From Thunnus maccoyii (Eukaryota; Chordata; Actinopteri; Scombriformes; Scombridae), in the NCBI RefSeq assembly GCF_910596095.1, contig NC_056548.1:17942651-18006650 (forward strand): a stretch of DNA of 64,000 bases, read 5' to 3'. The notes under the pieces are model-generated. The model was given only the letters and a program-made list of their open reading frames with translations, was not told the DNA's origin and searched no databases. The position numbers were made by a program, and so were the translations under genes. Shown here piece by piece: positions 1-11,500 of the stretch. Every line of letters starts with the position of its first letter. Position 1 is the first letter of the stretch.

Positions 1-741
1 CAGGATCGATAAAAACACATCAACAAATGAGGTCTAGATGCAAGGGATGCTGGGAGAAAACCGCCCCGCAGCCCTTGTTTCCCATCCACTGGCCAGTTCG
101 CACAACAGTTGTTGGCATAAGTTATTTTTCTTTCCCCTCATCTCCTGACACAAAGCATCCCTGGGAAAGGAATGTCTTGGTCCCAAGGTAAAGAAAACGG
201 TCCCGTCCCTTTCCCACCAAGCGGCCTTCTCCCTCGGAATCCACAGCGTCTTTCTCAGCATTCCGCATCAGTAGCAATCTCGGCCTCGCTCAGGCGTACT
301 GGTCCTCTAATCCTGAGTTGTTTTAGTGGGATTTTGCGGCTTCCTCTTCCCACAGTTTGATAAAGCATCACTCTGGAGTTTAGATAATGGCAGTAAAGGC
401 TGGCCAGCCACAGGTGCAGTGTGACACACAGGTCAGCACGAGGACATACGTGACCGCAGACACATGCAGTAGGTCTGACATAGCAGGTTAGTAACTCCTG
501 CGGATGAATGTTTCAGCTGCAAGATATGGAGTCTGACTAATGTTTTTTCTCGAATTATGTAGAGATAAAAAAAATTATTCATTATCAAGGTGCATTACCT
601 CGTGGAGCAAGGATAGAGAGTAGAAATGAAAATATGTTCTTCCAATTTTAGCAGACCTATCACATGAATAAAAACCACTTGAATAATACAAACAATATAA
701 ACTGTGGCACAAAGCAGGAATGACTAATGAGTGACACTTAC
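1..741 (-). other. prox2: prox2 last intron (partial)
   Basis: This stretch follows the splice donor of prox2 exon 4 on the minus strand. I looked for the conserved C-terminal Prospero-domain exon (family sequence of the PERFLEV...ELLHE type) and did not find it, so the final exon must lie beyond position 1. Short open frames at 34-360 show no family resemblance. Confidence 0.6.
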
Positions 742-3700
742 ATGGAAGTCATTGGCTTTATTGTAGTGCATGTTCAATGCCCGGAACAGCTCTGAGTCCC
801 TGCTGACTGTAATATCTTTGACATCACTGATGCCGTCCACGATGGCCTGGCGGGCAAACTTTTCCATCTGGATGTAGTAGAACTCTCTGAAGTTACTGAA
901 CCACTTGATCAGTTGTGAGGTGATGCAGCGATTGAACTGGAAATGGAGAGAAAAAAGTACCAGACTTTAATATCATATTCATACATTTACAGCAGTGGAT
1001 TAAAAGGACAGTCCTGCAAATGCAGCCCCTGTATTGATAAGAATCTATCCAGCTGAAGTGTCCTGACAATGAATCCCTAAGAAAAAATGTTGTTCTGACC
1101 TTTGACCTCCATGCAAAGAAGGCAAATGAAAACAAAGGGGTAATTTGAGATTTCAATTTTAGACTTCAATGAGAGCATACAGAAATTAAAAAAAATATTT
1201 ATCTCCATGCTTTTCAATTAAAAAATCAAATGGCCTTCTGAGGCTGAGGCATTAGAAACCCTTTCCATAATTGACTGAAACTCACATTTAATACCTGTGG
1301 GGCAAAATTCCACCTAAATGGTCTGTCACTCTGTCCCATTAATTGCTCTGATCTTTTCCCACCAATGTCCGGGGTGAAAAAACATCTGTCAGGGCTCTGT
1401 ATTTCTAAACTCAGTCTTGACATTAGTCTTGTTATTCTATCTCGTCATCCAGAAAGACCGAAAAAAATGCCTAAGGGCTGGGCAGGCATCAAAGACGCTT
1501 CTTCCCTCTGGTGTGGTGGGTGAGAAAGCGGCAGCATAAGGACAGAAGGAAGCTTCCCTCTCATTGACTCGGGCTGATAGGATGGAATCAGACACTGGGA
1601 TTAGATGCTCTTTTGTTCAGTGCCACTTCCCACCACGGGATTGTAAGCAAGGAGGAGACGTTCGCAGGCTGCAGCGACAGCATCCTCCCCCCTGACCCCG
1701 GGGGTCAGAGCAGATTGAGAAGCAGGGGCCCACGCTGGCGCAAGGGATCCAGGGCCACAGTGGAAGGAGACAAGATAGGAGAGGAGATGGAAGAGAAAGT
1801 AGGGAGGTAATCGAGAGAAGAGAGGTGTTTGGAGAAAATTGCAAGGGAGGCAGGAGAGTAGGTTATGTGCTACGAGCAGGAAGTATATAATGTTCCTATA
1901 GAGGAGTAAAAAGAACAGCACAGAGATAAAACGGATGAATGAAGCGAGCTAACAACAGGACACAGATAAGGAGACAGGAGAGATTGCATAAAAGAGGAGA
2001 TAGAAGAGGAGGCATGACACGAGACCAAGGCCAAAATACACAGGATGTTGTGTTTAGGGCCAGCACTCACAGCTCACTGCCTGGTTGCAAGTCTCTAATA
2101 CCAACTCTCTGTTGACACTCAATAGCAATGCCTTGCCTACAGAGTCCTTTGTCACTCCATTTGCTGACTGGAGTGGCTTTTTTAAAGAGAGAATGCCCCT
2201 GTATCTCCCTCTGCCCCCAGGACATACTAGCAGCTCAGTGGCTTTGTTATTTAAACCCTCTGCGTTTTTGTTTCTCTCCTCCGACACACTGCTGATTTTT
2301 CTGTCCCAAACACACACTGACAAGTAGATACCGGGGCGTTAAAAAGCAGGACAAACAATTCCGCAGGTTGTTTTGATGTGTGCAATTAAAAAGTGAAATT
2401 TCTTTATATGTAATTTAAAGTTACCTTGACGTCAGGGAAGAAGGTTTTCAGTACATTGGAGCTGGGGTAGCGGGTGTAGAAGAACATGAGTTTTGCCTTC
2501 TTCAGATGGCTCGGGGTGAGACCCTCCTGGATGTTCACGTTTACGTTAAGGCAGAAAAGCTGACAATTAAATGTAACACAACGCATACAATCCTGCGCTA
2601 AGTGATAGTAGACCAGAGTATTGTGTTGCCTCGATCTTCAGCTAAATCGAATTTCGCTAAAGAACAGCTCGGCATTAACCGGGGAGTCAATAATGACTCT
2701 AACATGTGCTTATTGGCAAAACAGAATTACGAATTAGATTAGGGATTTTTAATTAGAGAGCAAAGCACTTCATGCCTGGCAGTTAAGACAGCTTGTTTTG
2801 AAATGTTTTGAAAAAAGGAGCTGATTTTCAGATATAGTTACACAGATTTAAAGACAACATATGTCGCTTTGTATTTTTCCTTGGACAAATCCTGCAAAAA
2901 TGGGAAATTCTGTAAAATTATGTTACAGATAATACATATTTTAAATAGTCTCTCAGGTTCATTTACAATATTAAAATTAATTTAAATGGTTTAAAGGAGC
3001 CTAATGTTATTATTTGGTCAACGTACGTATATTACAACATATATTTTCTATTGCCACAAGTATTAACAAATGCAATTCCTTCTCAAGTTTTCCCCCTGTG
3101 GCAATGAAGATGCTCAGGATGCGTTTCCTCTGTAGTCCACCACCATGCCTTAGGTCATAATATTTCCTTATCAGGTCACCACACCATACATTTATTAGGG
3201 AACTCTACCTTTGAAATAAGGAAGTTGGGATGAAAGATTTATGTGGTATTGTTCAAAGAGAAGCAGAGCTCTTTGCACTGTAAAGATAAAGCGAACCCTG
3301 AGAGGCACCATATATTATTCCTCTCTAATGCCTTGCGACGGATGATCAACAAAACAACACTTCTGGGACTATTTTAAGATCATGTGTTTGGGATAATTTT
3401 CTCTGAGACGAGTGATAGAAAAGTAAATAATTCAATTTAACTTATTTCAGCAGAGTATGATAAAATGTAGATATTATGATCGTATTGACAACATTTTTTT
3501 GAATTGAGAATTAATAAAATGTTATTTAACTTTCCAAGCAATTGATAGAAAATGTATTTGAATTGATCAACTTGTCGCAGAGTGATTTTCTTTCTGAGCT
3601 CGTATGAGGCAAAATACTGTTATCTTGTACTCTATTTCAATCATGTACATTCTGACAAAGGTATCCAACAACAAATGCTCAAGACAAGAGCTCAAGTGTT

Positions 3701-6008
3701 ATGGTAGGGAGGCACTTGTGGTTTCCGCCAGCACTCAGATGTGACCTTTTAGATGCACCCCTATCACTCTGATGATGGAGAAATAGATCCTGCACCTTTT
3801 CAAGTCTGAAAAAACGATGCTTCCTGAAACAGAAACCGATGCTTTCTCTGCCTTTGAAAAATTGGCTTTTGTTCCTGGCAATTCTTATCAAAGCCTAGTA
3901 TTCCTTTTTATTTGTCTTTTTCTAGACTTAAAGTCATTACTCTGCTCAGATTAAAGAAGACGCTATAATTTTCTATGGGGTTAGCAAGATCAAAGAAAAA
4001 ATTCTCCTTGAAGTTTGTTACTGGAACTGCCCATGCTGCAATGAAGCTCAACCAGTCATTGTTCAAATGGAAGAGCTGAAATATAGGGAGTCTGTATATA
4101 ATAAAAAGGTAAATACAGCATATATAAGATAGTAATAAACATACTGAATTAAATCAGAATAGTACAAAATAGTATGATTTGTCCTCAGGGTTTTCACTCC
4201 AGCATTTGTGCAGGTAGATTTTCTTTCTTGAGATATACACAGTTTAATGAAATAATTACACAGGTAAGTCACAGGATTTCTACATCACTGTTTTGGACCT
4301 ATGTAAAAAAAACCCCCAAAAAACAGTTTTATCTAAGAGCATTTTCTGGGATAGTTCTTCATTTTAACCACAGCAACAGCTATGTGTGGGTAAACCCTGC
4401 ATCAGGAAAAAGAAAAAAAGCAAAGCCACTCTGGTTTAACTGTTAATTTAAGTGAAAGGATATGTTGAGAGACATGTAGGGGTTTCGTTCAGCCATGCTC
4501 TGCAGTTCACCACACTCGATCTTCACATGAGGGAGACACAGATTGTCAACCGTCACTGGCCCCAGGGCGGAGGGACGAGGGTGGTGGCCGAGGTGGCTGG
4601 ATGTCACTTTGGACCTCATCGCAATGGTGTCCCAGGGCAGGTCCACTGAGTCTGGGGAGGTTCTGTCCATTGATGGGGGCATGCAAGGGAGACCCCCAAA
4701 GTTAGAATGGGGCCCGTACTTGAGAAGGTGCTCCAGGATCTGGCTATCGTGCAGAGGGGTGCTGTAGCTGAACTGAAATGGTGTCTGGTGCACAGGATAG
4801 GGCCTCTTCACAGTTGGGGTGACTGAACCCAGAGGGGTCACTGTCGGTTTGCGGACCACCAGTGACAGCGCCTCTGTCTGGTCCTGTGAGCTTTGGGCCT
4901 CAGAGCTTTCATAATACTCCAAAGAGTGGGGTTTGACTGCAGCCTCCTCAGCCTGGGGCTGTTCCTGGATGGAGCCAGACTGCTGGCTCTTCCTGTCCGC
5001 ACCCATGCTGATCTGCATCTCTGGAGATGAGCACATGCGCTGCTGAGGGGACAGATCCAGTCCTGGTGACGAAACCTTCTTGAACACCCTGTCCACACAA
5101 TCATTCACAGCTCTGGAGAGCTCATGCTTCAAGGTTTCCTGCAGGTTTTGACTTTCTCTTTGGTGCACCAGATAACCAACTACTTTCATTCGTTCCTTAC
5201 ACTCTGAGGTCACTCTACTATTCTTCCTCTCAAAATCATCTTCAGTGCTGATGTAGTGTGACTCTGCGCTTTCCCCCAGGGTGTCACACTCAATGGCTGC
5301 AGCTGTCTCGTCTCGGTCGTCGTGTTCAGGATCTTCCTGGTTATAAACTTGAAGGAACTTTTCCTGGAGCTGACGCAGCAGCCTTTGCATGCTGTGGAGC
5401 TGCTCTTTCAGCTTGTGACACTCCTCATCCTTGGTGTTGCAGTTATCACTATTGCTGCTTCCAGGTCTTCTGCTTGCCGGTCCTCCAACACTGTGTTCTT
5501 GATGCTGAGGCAACCGCTGTTTGCGTTTGTTCTCCCTGTACGCTTCTCTGGCCTCCCTGGCTTCGGTGTCAGACCTCTCATTGTCACCGTGCTGCCTGCT
5601 GTTGGGGGAGCCTGCCATGACCCTGATGATGTTCTCCACTCTGGCCCTCTTTGCCTGCAGGTGGTCTGTGATGGGATGTTCCCCCTCTGGGCTGCACCCT
5701 GTAGAGACATGGCCGCCGGGGGAGGAAGCTTCTGCTGTGCTGTCCTTTGAGGAGACACTGCTCTGGTCCTCCTGGCCAGAGTCAGCGGCAGTGGAGCTGG
5801 AAAGGAAGAAATGGCTTTCATCTAGTGCCCTCTTGTTGTGGATGGTCTTGCGGAGAAGTTGAGAGATGATGGATCCATTTGAGTACGAGGCCAGAGGCTC
5901 ATCATACATGTTTCTGCGGAAGCATGGCAACATGACATCAGGTTTGTCATCCTCTAGGCAGCCTTCGCTGGAGCTGTGCATGTTCTGGTCGGGAAGACTG
6001 AGGTTCAT
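742..6008 (-). CDS. prox2: Prospero homeobox protein 2 (3' end outside window)
   Basis: Nuclear transcription factor of the Prospero family; the C-terminal homeo-Prospero domain binds DNA. Coding exons on the minus strand are 6008-4464 (515 codons), 2532-2425 (36 codons) and 936-742 (65 codons); the last exon is missing. The large exon carries the family motif [14 protein letters not shown] and a long Ser/Gln/Glu-rich region, and ends near [13 protein letters not shown]. The next exons read [25 protein letters not shown] and [20 protein letters not shown], which is the start of the homeodomain, then HYNKANDF. The start is ATG at 6008; an open GTG two codons upstream is not needed. The exon acceptor is at 6079-6080. 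prox2 is preferred over prox1 because dlst and rps6kl1 lie next to it, as in the human PROX2 neighbourhood. The first coding intron is a U12-type AT-AC intron, listed separately. Confidence 0.9.
937..2424 (-). other. prox2: prox2 intron between homeodomain exons
   Basis: Ordinary GT-AG intron: donor GTAACTTT at 2424 and acceptor TTTCCAG ending at 937 (minus strand). It contains a purine-rich stretch around 1740-1990 on the plus strand and no exon that I can recognise. Confidence 0.6.
2533..4463 (-). other. prox2: U12-type AT-AC intron of prox2
   Basis: The exon ends ...TCTCTCAAC and the intron starts ATATCCTTTC, matching the U12 donor consensus ATATCCTTT. The intron ends CCTTAACGTAAACGTGAAC, with the U12 branch-point core CCTTAAC at 2545-2551 and a terminal AC about 12 nt after the branch adenosine. 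Joining gives the in-frame junction SLN|IQEGL, the family sequence. No GT donor near the exon end keeps this frame. About 1.9 kb long; nothing else recognised inside. Confidence 0.88.
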
Positions 6009-6078
6009 GCTCACTGAGAAGACTGGTAAAGGCTTCGGCTACACACGTTTCAAAATCAGTTATGTGAAACGAAAGAAT

Positions 6079-7504
6079 CTGAAAAGATAGAAAAACAAAC
6101 ACAGTTGAGAAAATAAATTATGGAAAAACCAACATTTAAAAAATAAGATAAAAATGTGAAGCCTTATTCTTCATTCATACATTTCCAAATATGGTTTTAT
6201 TATTTGCTGTGTACAGTTATGATAATAGAATGTAGTGTCTCTTAATGGTTAATGTATGTGCAAAGATAATCAGAACTTAATAGATATAGCCTTCACAGGT
6301 AATGTTTTGTCTATAAAACTTGAAATTAGATTTGTGATTTTTTAAATTACTGCTTTAACAAGCAAAATTACTATTACATATGATAGGAAATCAAAGAACT
6401 CTGTGTTATTTGCAAGATCCTTGGTAAAAATAAATAAATAAATCCTTGATCTTAAGCAATAAGGGAGTGCCTTCTTTTGTATCCTTTCATCTTGGGGGTT
6501 GCAATAATGGTTAACACAAAGCATAAAAAGAACAATTGTGATATAGCCATGAAAGCCATGAACCATGCAAAAGAAACGGCACTGTGTATACATTATTTAG
6601 AGGAGAAAATACATCAAGAAAACCTACTACTACCTTAAAGAATGACCGAAATGATCTTCAGGGGTAAAAAAAAAAAGAGAAAAAAAGCTAAATTGCCTGA
6701 TTCTGTGGTCACTGGTTTTTATACCATTTAAGTGCGTATTTTTAAATATTTTTGTGCTCTTACAGAAAATTAACTCACACACTGGGCTGCAAATGCAATG
6801 TTGAACTTATTAAAATACTGTACATACAAGTAGAATAGATGAATTTGAAAAGAACAGACTCTACTTTCTATTTCTACATTAGACAGTGGATTTTATGCCA
6901 GTAATTTGCACAATATGATTTTTTTTCTAGTTTTACTATAAATAAACATTAAATCAGGAGGACCAGACTACTGTATGAGAATAAAACAATTAGACTCACT
7001 TAGGGAAGTTTTGGATAATTTAACATCAAAGTTTATTCTGCTACACCATTCAGTTTTTAAATCTCCTGCAAGATAGGCTATATTCCTTTTACATCTAAAT
7101 AGTAAATTATCTGATGCCCTATGCTTGAAGAATAGAAAAAAGTACATTTTATTTTAAAAATGAGGCACTAGTGATGTGATTATTTATCCTAAAAAAACAA
7201 TATCATCACAACGAGCAAAATAAATGTTTTGAAGTTTAAAAAAACTGAAACAGCCATTTAACACTGAAGAACTTCAACTAAAAACTCACCAAACATGTGA
7301 TAATAGTTGTCAGTTGTATTGTCAAAGCATACGTGACAGCTTCAGAAACACCCACGGGTACAAACTCACTCATGAAAAAACCACTGCACTGAACAGATGA
7401 GATTTGAAACGAAGTGATCTGCAGGCATGCACTTTGTCACACTCTCTGCTGCAGGTTAACCACGGTGAACAGACACAGGCTGAGCGGCAGTGGCGGGACC
7501 TTAC
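6079..7504 (-). other. prox2: prox2 5' intron
   Basis: AT-rich intron between the untranslated first exon (donor CAG|GTAAGG, intron starting at 7504) and the ATG exon (acceptor CTATCTTTTCAG ending at 6079). I see no coding exon or repeat family that I can name. Confidence 0.55.
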
Positions 7505-7640
7505 CTGTTGCGCTGGGACGTGTTGCCGAGCTGGTGGCCTGCGTACACTGTGAGTTGAACAGTATCAGTGCAGGAGAGTCGATGCATCCAACCAGGCTGG
7601 GGCGTGGCCACGCAAAAGCAATGAGGTGGCCATGAACACA
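7505..7640 (-). other. prox2: Putative prox2 5' untranslated exon and promoter
   Basis: A consensus donor CAACAG|GTAAGG on the minus strand marks the end of a probable non-coding first exon at 7505. The transcription start is not determined; 7640 is only an approximate outer bound. The region is more GC-rich than its surroundings. Confidence 0.45.
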
Positions 7641-8336
7641 TCACCCACATAATGTCAACAGGGGGAAAGTATTGGTAAGGTGTTGTAGGGGCAGCTTACT
7701 GACAGTAGTTGAATGGTAGATTTGAAGCCCGCATCTGAATTACAAAAAGTCATGACGCAACGGGAAATTTGGAAATATGCATCATAAGTGCATGCATCAA
7801 TTAACATTTTTGCATCTATAACTGGGAAACAAGAAGTCGGTGAGCATGCATACAAGATGCACATGTTGCTTTTCTTCCTCATTTTATTGTCTCTAATAGA
7901 AACTAGAAAGCACATAGACACATCATATATAAACAAAGTAGAAAGGAGTGAAAATCAAAAGTGCAAAAGTTAAAGCAGGTTAAAATATAAATAATTTAAT
8001 TTATGGATAAAATATATAACAAACTTGAAATTTAAAAAAATCCTATTTTCTATTTTCCTTCAGCATATTTGCCCACTCTAAAAAAAACCCCCCCAAAATT
8101 AGCTTTACCAGTTTAAAAAGTTATCTCTATTTTCTATTTTCTTTTCTCTATTGTATACTTTTTAAAATATAGTTACATGAAGGCATTATCATATCTTACT
8201 GTAGCCTATTACTTTCTATTCTATTCTATGTGTTTGATATAGGTTGTTGTAAGCTATTTGTAATTAAACCTGTTTTTAGTTTTGTTTACTTAGGCTACTA
8301 CTTTGTTTTTATTTTTTAATATTATTTCTGAATAGC
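7641..8336. other. Intergenic region between divergent prox2 and dlst
   Basis: About 0.7 kb of AT-rich DNA between two head-to-head genes. No TATA box with a convincing position, no repeat family and no open frame with family resemblance. The GC content rises sharply from about 8360, where the dlst promoter and leader begin. Confidence 0.5.
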
Positions 8337-8531
8337 ATGTGTTTGCAGATTTGCAGTAAAAGTGTGGAGGGGCCCACAGTGAGGACTCCCCCCCACCGTC
8401 TCCTCACCCCCCCTCTCCGGTCGCTGCACTTGGTTCATCCCACACCGCTTCCTCGGTTCCTGCTTCTTTCCTCGCTTGTCGGTGTGACCGGAGCTTCCCT
8501 TCCGTTGACAGGCTGCGGTCACACAGCCATT

Positions 8532-11500
8532 ATGCTGTCCCATTCCCGGTGTCTCACCAGGAATTTTGGTCGCTCCCTGTCTGCTATCCGCCAGGTAGGA
8601 AACGAGCACGAATAAAACGTTACGGTTGCCACTAGCGACAGGACTCCAGGCTAGCATCAGCATTAGCATCAGCGTTAGCATCAGTTAGCTCGCTGCTGCA
8701 GGCCGCGGACAGGCCGTAACATTGTGTGCCAAGGACAGTCTGACACTTTCCTCCACAAGTCTTTTGTGCAGTGTGTATTAAAGTTAAAAGCAGTGCTCTC
8801 TGCTCTCTTGCTTTAACATGAATGTTAAGGGTGTTTGACCTAACTAGAAAGTGCCGGTTCATATAAAGTTAACTCAAACTTCACACATTTTAGGTAGCTA
8901 GCATGGATATGCTAAATGTATGGGTAGGATAGCTGTCATGCTGAGGTCATAGTGTGGTTTTTGAGATGAAACAACGCCCATTTTAGCTAACTTGACGTAT
9001 ATTTAGTTAACCTAGATAGGATATATAGTCAAGTTTATTTTCGTTTATTTGGAGTGTAATTTTTGTAGCTGCACTAGAAGATAGAGAGGAAGTCAAATGT
9101 CAATAAAGTCCCGGTGTCCAATTATCAGCTTGTTAGTGAGATAAGAAGATCGATAAGCTTTAATGCAGCTATTAAATTATTAGCTGCTCATTCATGCATT
9201 CGCTGGCTGAGTTGTCATTCAAAACTATACAAGCCACCTGTTTGGCAGATAGTTTCATTGATTAAGTCAGAGGTCGTAGAAGTGACCTTTGACCGAAGTC
9301 TCTCTCTGTCCATTTGTTTACAACCCTAACTGTTAACTATTATCACTAGTAGGCTTTGCTATTTAACCTGATCGATGTGAACCAACTCATGAGTGCATGT
9401 TTTTTTAAGACATGTTATGATTGTGAAATACTGAATAGTTTTTGTTCTGCACAAAGCTTCATATTTAAAAAGTTAGTAAAAGACTAACGCCTGACTATGT
9501 CTCTTCATAGGGGAATAATGTGTTAGCCCGTCGGGCCACGGCAGGTATGTGTGCTTCTGTTCGAGCAAATCTCAGTCTTTGCTTTTGAATAATCCTGCTG
9601 CAAGAAGTTATTTACATGCTGCTTCTTCTTGTCCTTCTTCCAACAGCTATATCAGCTAGCCACTCTATCACTATCAACAACACTGTGTAAGTACACGCAC
9701 AAACTAAAAAGCACTATTTGTAGAATCAAGGAACTTTAACCACTTCAAGAATTAAAGCACGACATTCACACTACAGATTGTATGAATGAGGTGTTAATTT
9801 TGTGACATTCACAGTCGTCAGCCCTTCAGTCCAAGCGTAACAGTGACGTCATAAACCTATTTTCCTATTATCAGTTTTTCTTTCCCACAGCCAGCAGTTG
9901 TTTCCAACTTTAATAATTAACCAAGCTGGAGAAATAGGACATGTTTCATTCTATACACAGAAAAACCTCAGACTTACAATATCATGCCACATCAAAGACG
10001 AATCGAAATCAACTTAATTGTAGCATACTTGGATTATAATTTTTTCCCCCAATTTTTATTACTTGTCTCTCTCCAGAAAACCTGATCCCCGGTCCAGTGT
10101 CTTCCAAATCCAGTACTTCAGGACATCTGTAGCCTACAGTATGTCTTTCCTTTTTACACTGCTTTGAATATGAAACATAGTGTCTGATGTGCGGAGTGAG
10201 AAAAGAATTTTCTAACATGTCTTTATCCTTCAGGAGATGAACTTGTCACAGTTAAGACCCCTGCGTTTGCAGAATCTGTCACAGAGGGGGATGTGAGGTG
10301 GGAAAAAGGTAACTCCAAATATCCTTAATACTCGTATTAGCTGCGTCTGATTTAGACACCAGCCAAATCACAACCAAACTAAACAAAAGATTATCAGTTT
10401 GTTCTCAGATGTTAAAACAACGTTCTCTCCTTACAGCTGTTGGAGACACTGTCTCGGAGGATGAGGTGGTGTGTGAAATTGAGACTGATAAGGTAAAACT
10501 AATGTTTGTGATTGCTGGTAATTGTTGGGTTTTGCCAAGGAAAGTGTAAGCCCCTCCAGAGTATGTTCACAATATTTATGAAAGAATTAAGAAATGTTGC
10601 TTTTTCCTAAATTAACATTCCAGTTTACCCTCTAAAAGTAATCTTTGTTGGGTGCTGAGTGGTGTGAAAGTAGTAGAAAAAGAGCAGGTCATTACTAAAC
10701 TGTATCCTTTTCTCCTGACTGTATTGGTGCACTGAAAATGTTTGCTCAAATTTAGCATATACACATTACTGAAAAAAATGATTTTTTTCTGAATAATTGT
10801 GTATAAAAAACATTAAGCTTCTGATGACAGTTGAGTTTATATTTAAATAAATGCATGTATTTATTAGTTTGCTATTTGCCAAATATACAAAAATTTACTT
10901 TTTGAATACTTTTATTCTGTTTCTTGTCATCAGACATCAGTGCAGGTTCCCTCTCCTGCTGCTGGGGTGATTGAGGAGCTTTTGGTCCCTGATGGAGGGA
11001 AAGTCGAAGGAGGAACTCCTCTCTTCAAACTTCGAAAAGGAGGTCTTTAGTACTCGATTTTTAACCAAGAAAAATTACAATATTAACATAACAATGGTAG
11101 CTAATAAATCTGTATTATACTAACTATTCACCTCTGTACCTTTAGCGGGTGCTCCCAAAGCTGCAGAAGTTCCAAAAGCCGAGGCCCCAGCCGCTGCAGC
11201 CACACCACCACCACCGTCTGCTGCTCCACCCTCCCCTCCACCTCCTCCTCCCTCAGCCGTGGGCCCCATTCCCACCACTATGCCCCCTGTGCCACCTGTG
11301 CCAGCACATGCTATGGACACCAAACCAGGTTAGTTGTCATGAGACAGACGGTCTGTCATGTGAGAACTGTTTTGCTTGACATCTGTGCTCTTGACCTCTA
11401 GCATACATGATTAATCACACTTTGGTTTTCTGTAGGCCCGAGCGTTCACTAGTACAGCTCCACTGATGTCTATAGAGATATTAAATGCTTCTTGATATCT

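Noticed and set aside
1613-1921. Overlapping open frames on both strands in a purine-rich stretch
   Set aside because: Low-complexity purine/pyrimidine asymmetry inside a prox2 intron explains the lack of stops.
742-6008. Identification as prox1
   Set aside because: The Prospero motif fits both, but the dlst-rps6kl1 neighbourhood is that of PROX2.
6009-6014. GTG start two codons upstream of the prox2 ATG
   Set aside because: The frame is open there, but GTG is not a plausible vertebrate start and ATG follows at 6008.
11120-11323. Minus-strand Gly/Ala-rich open frame
   Set aside because: It is the antisense shadow of the Pro/Ala linker exon of dlst.
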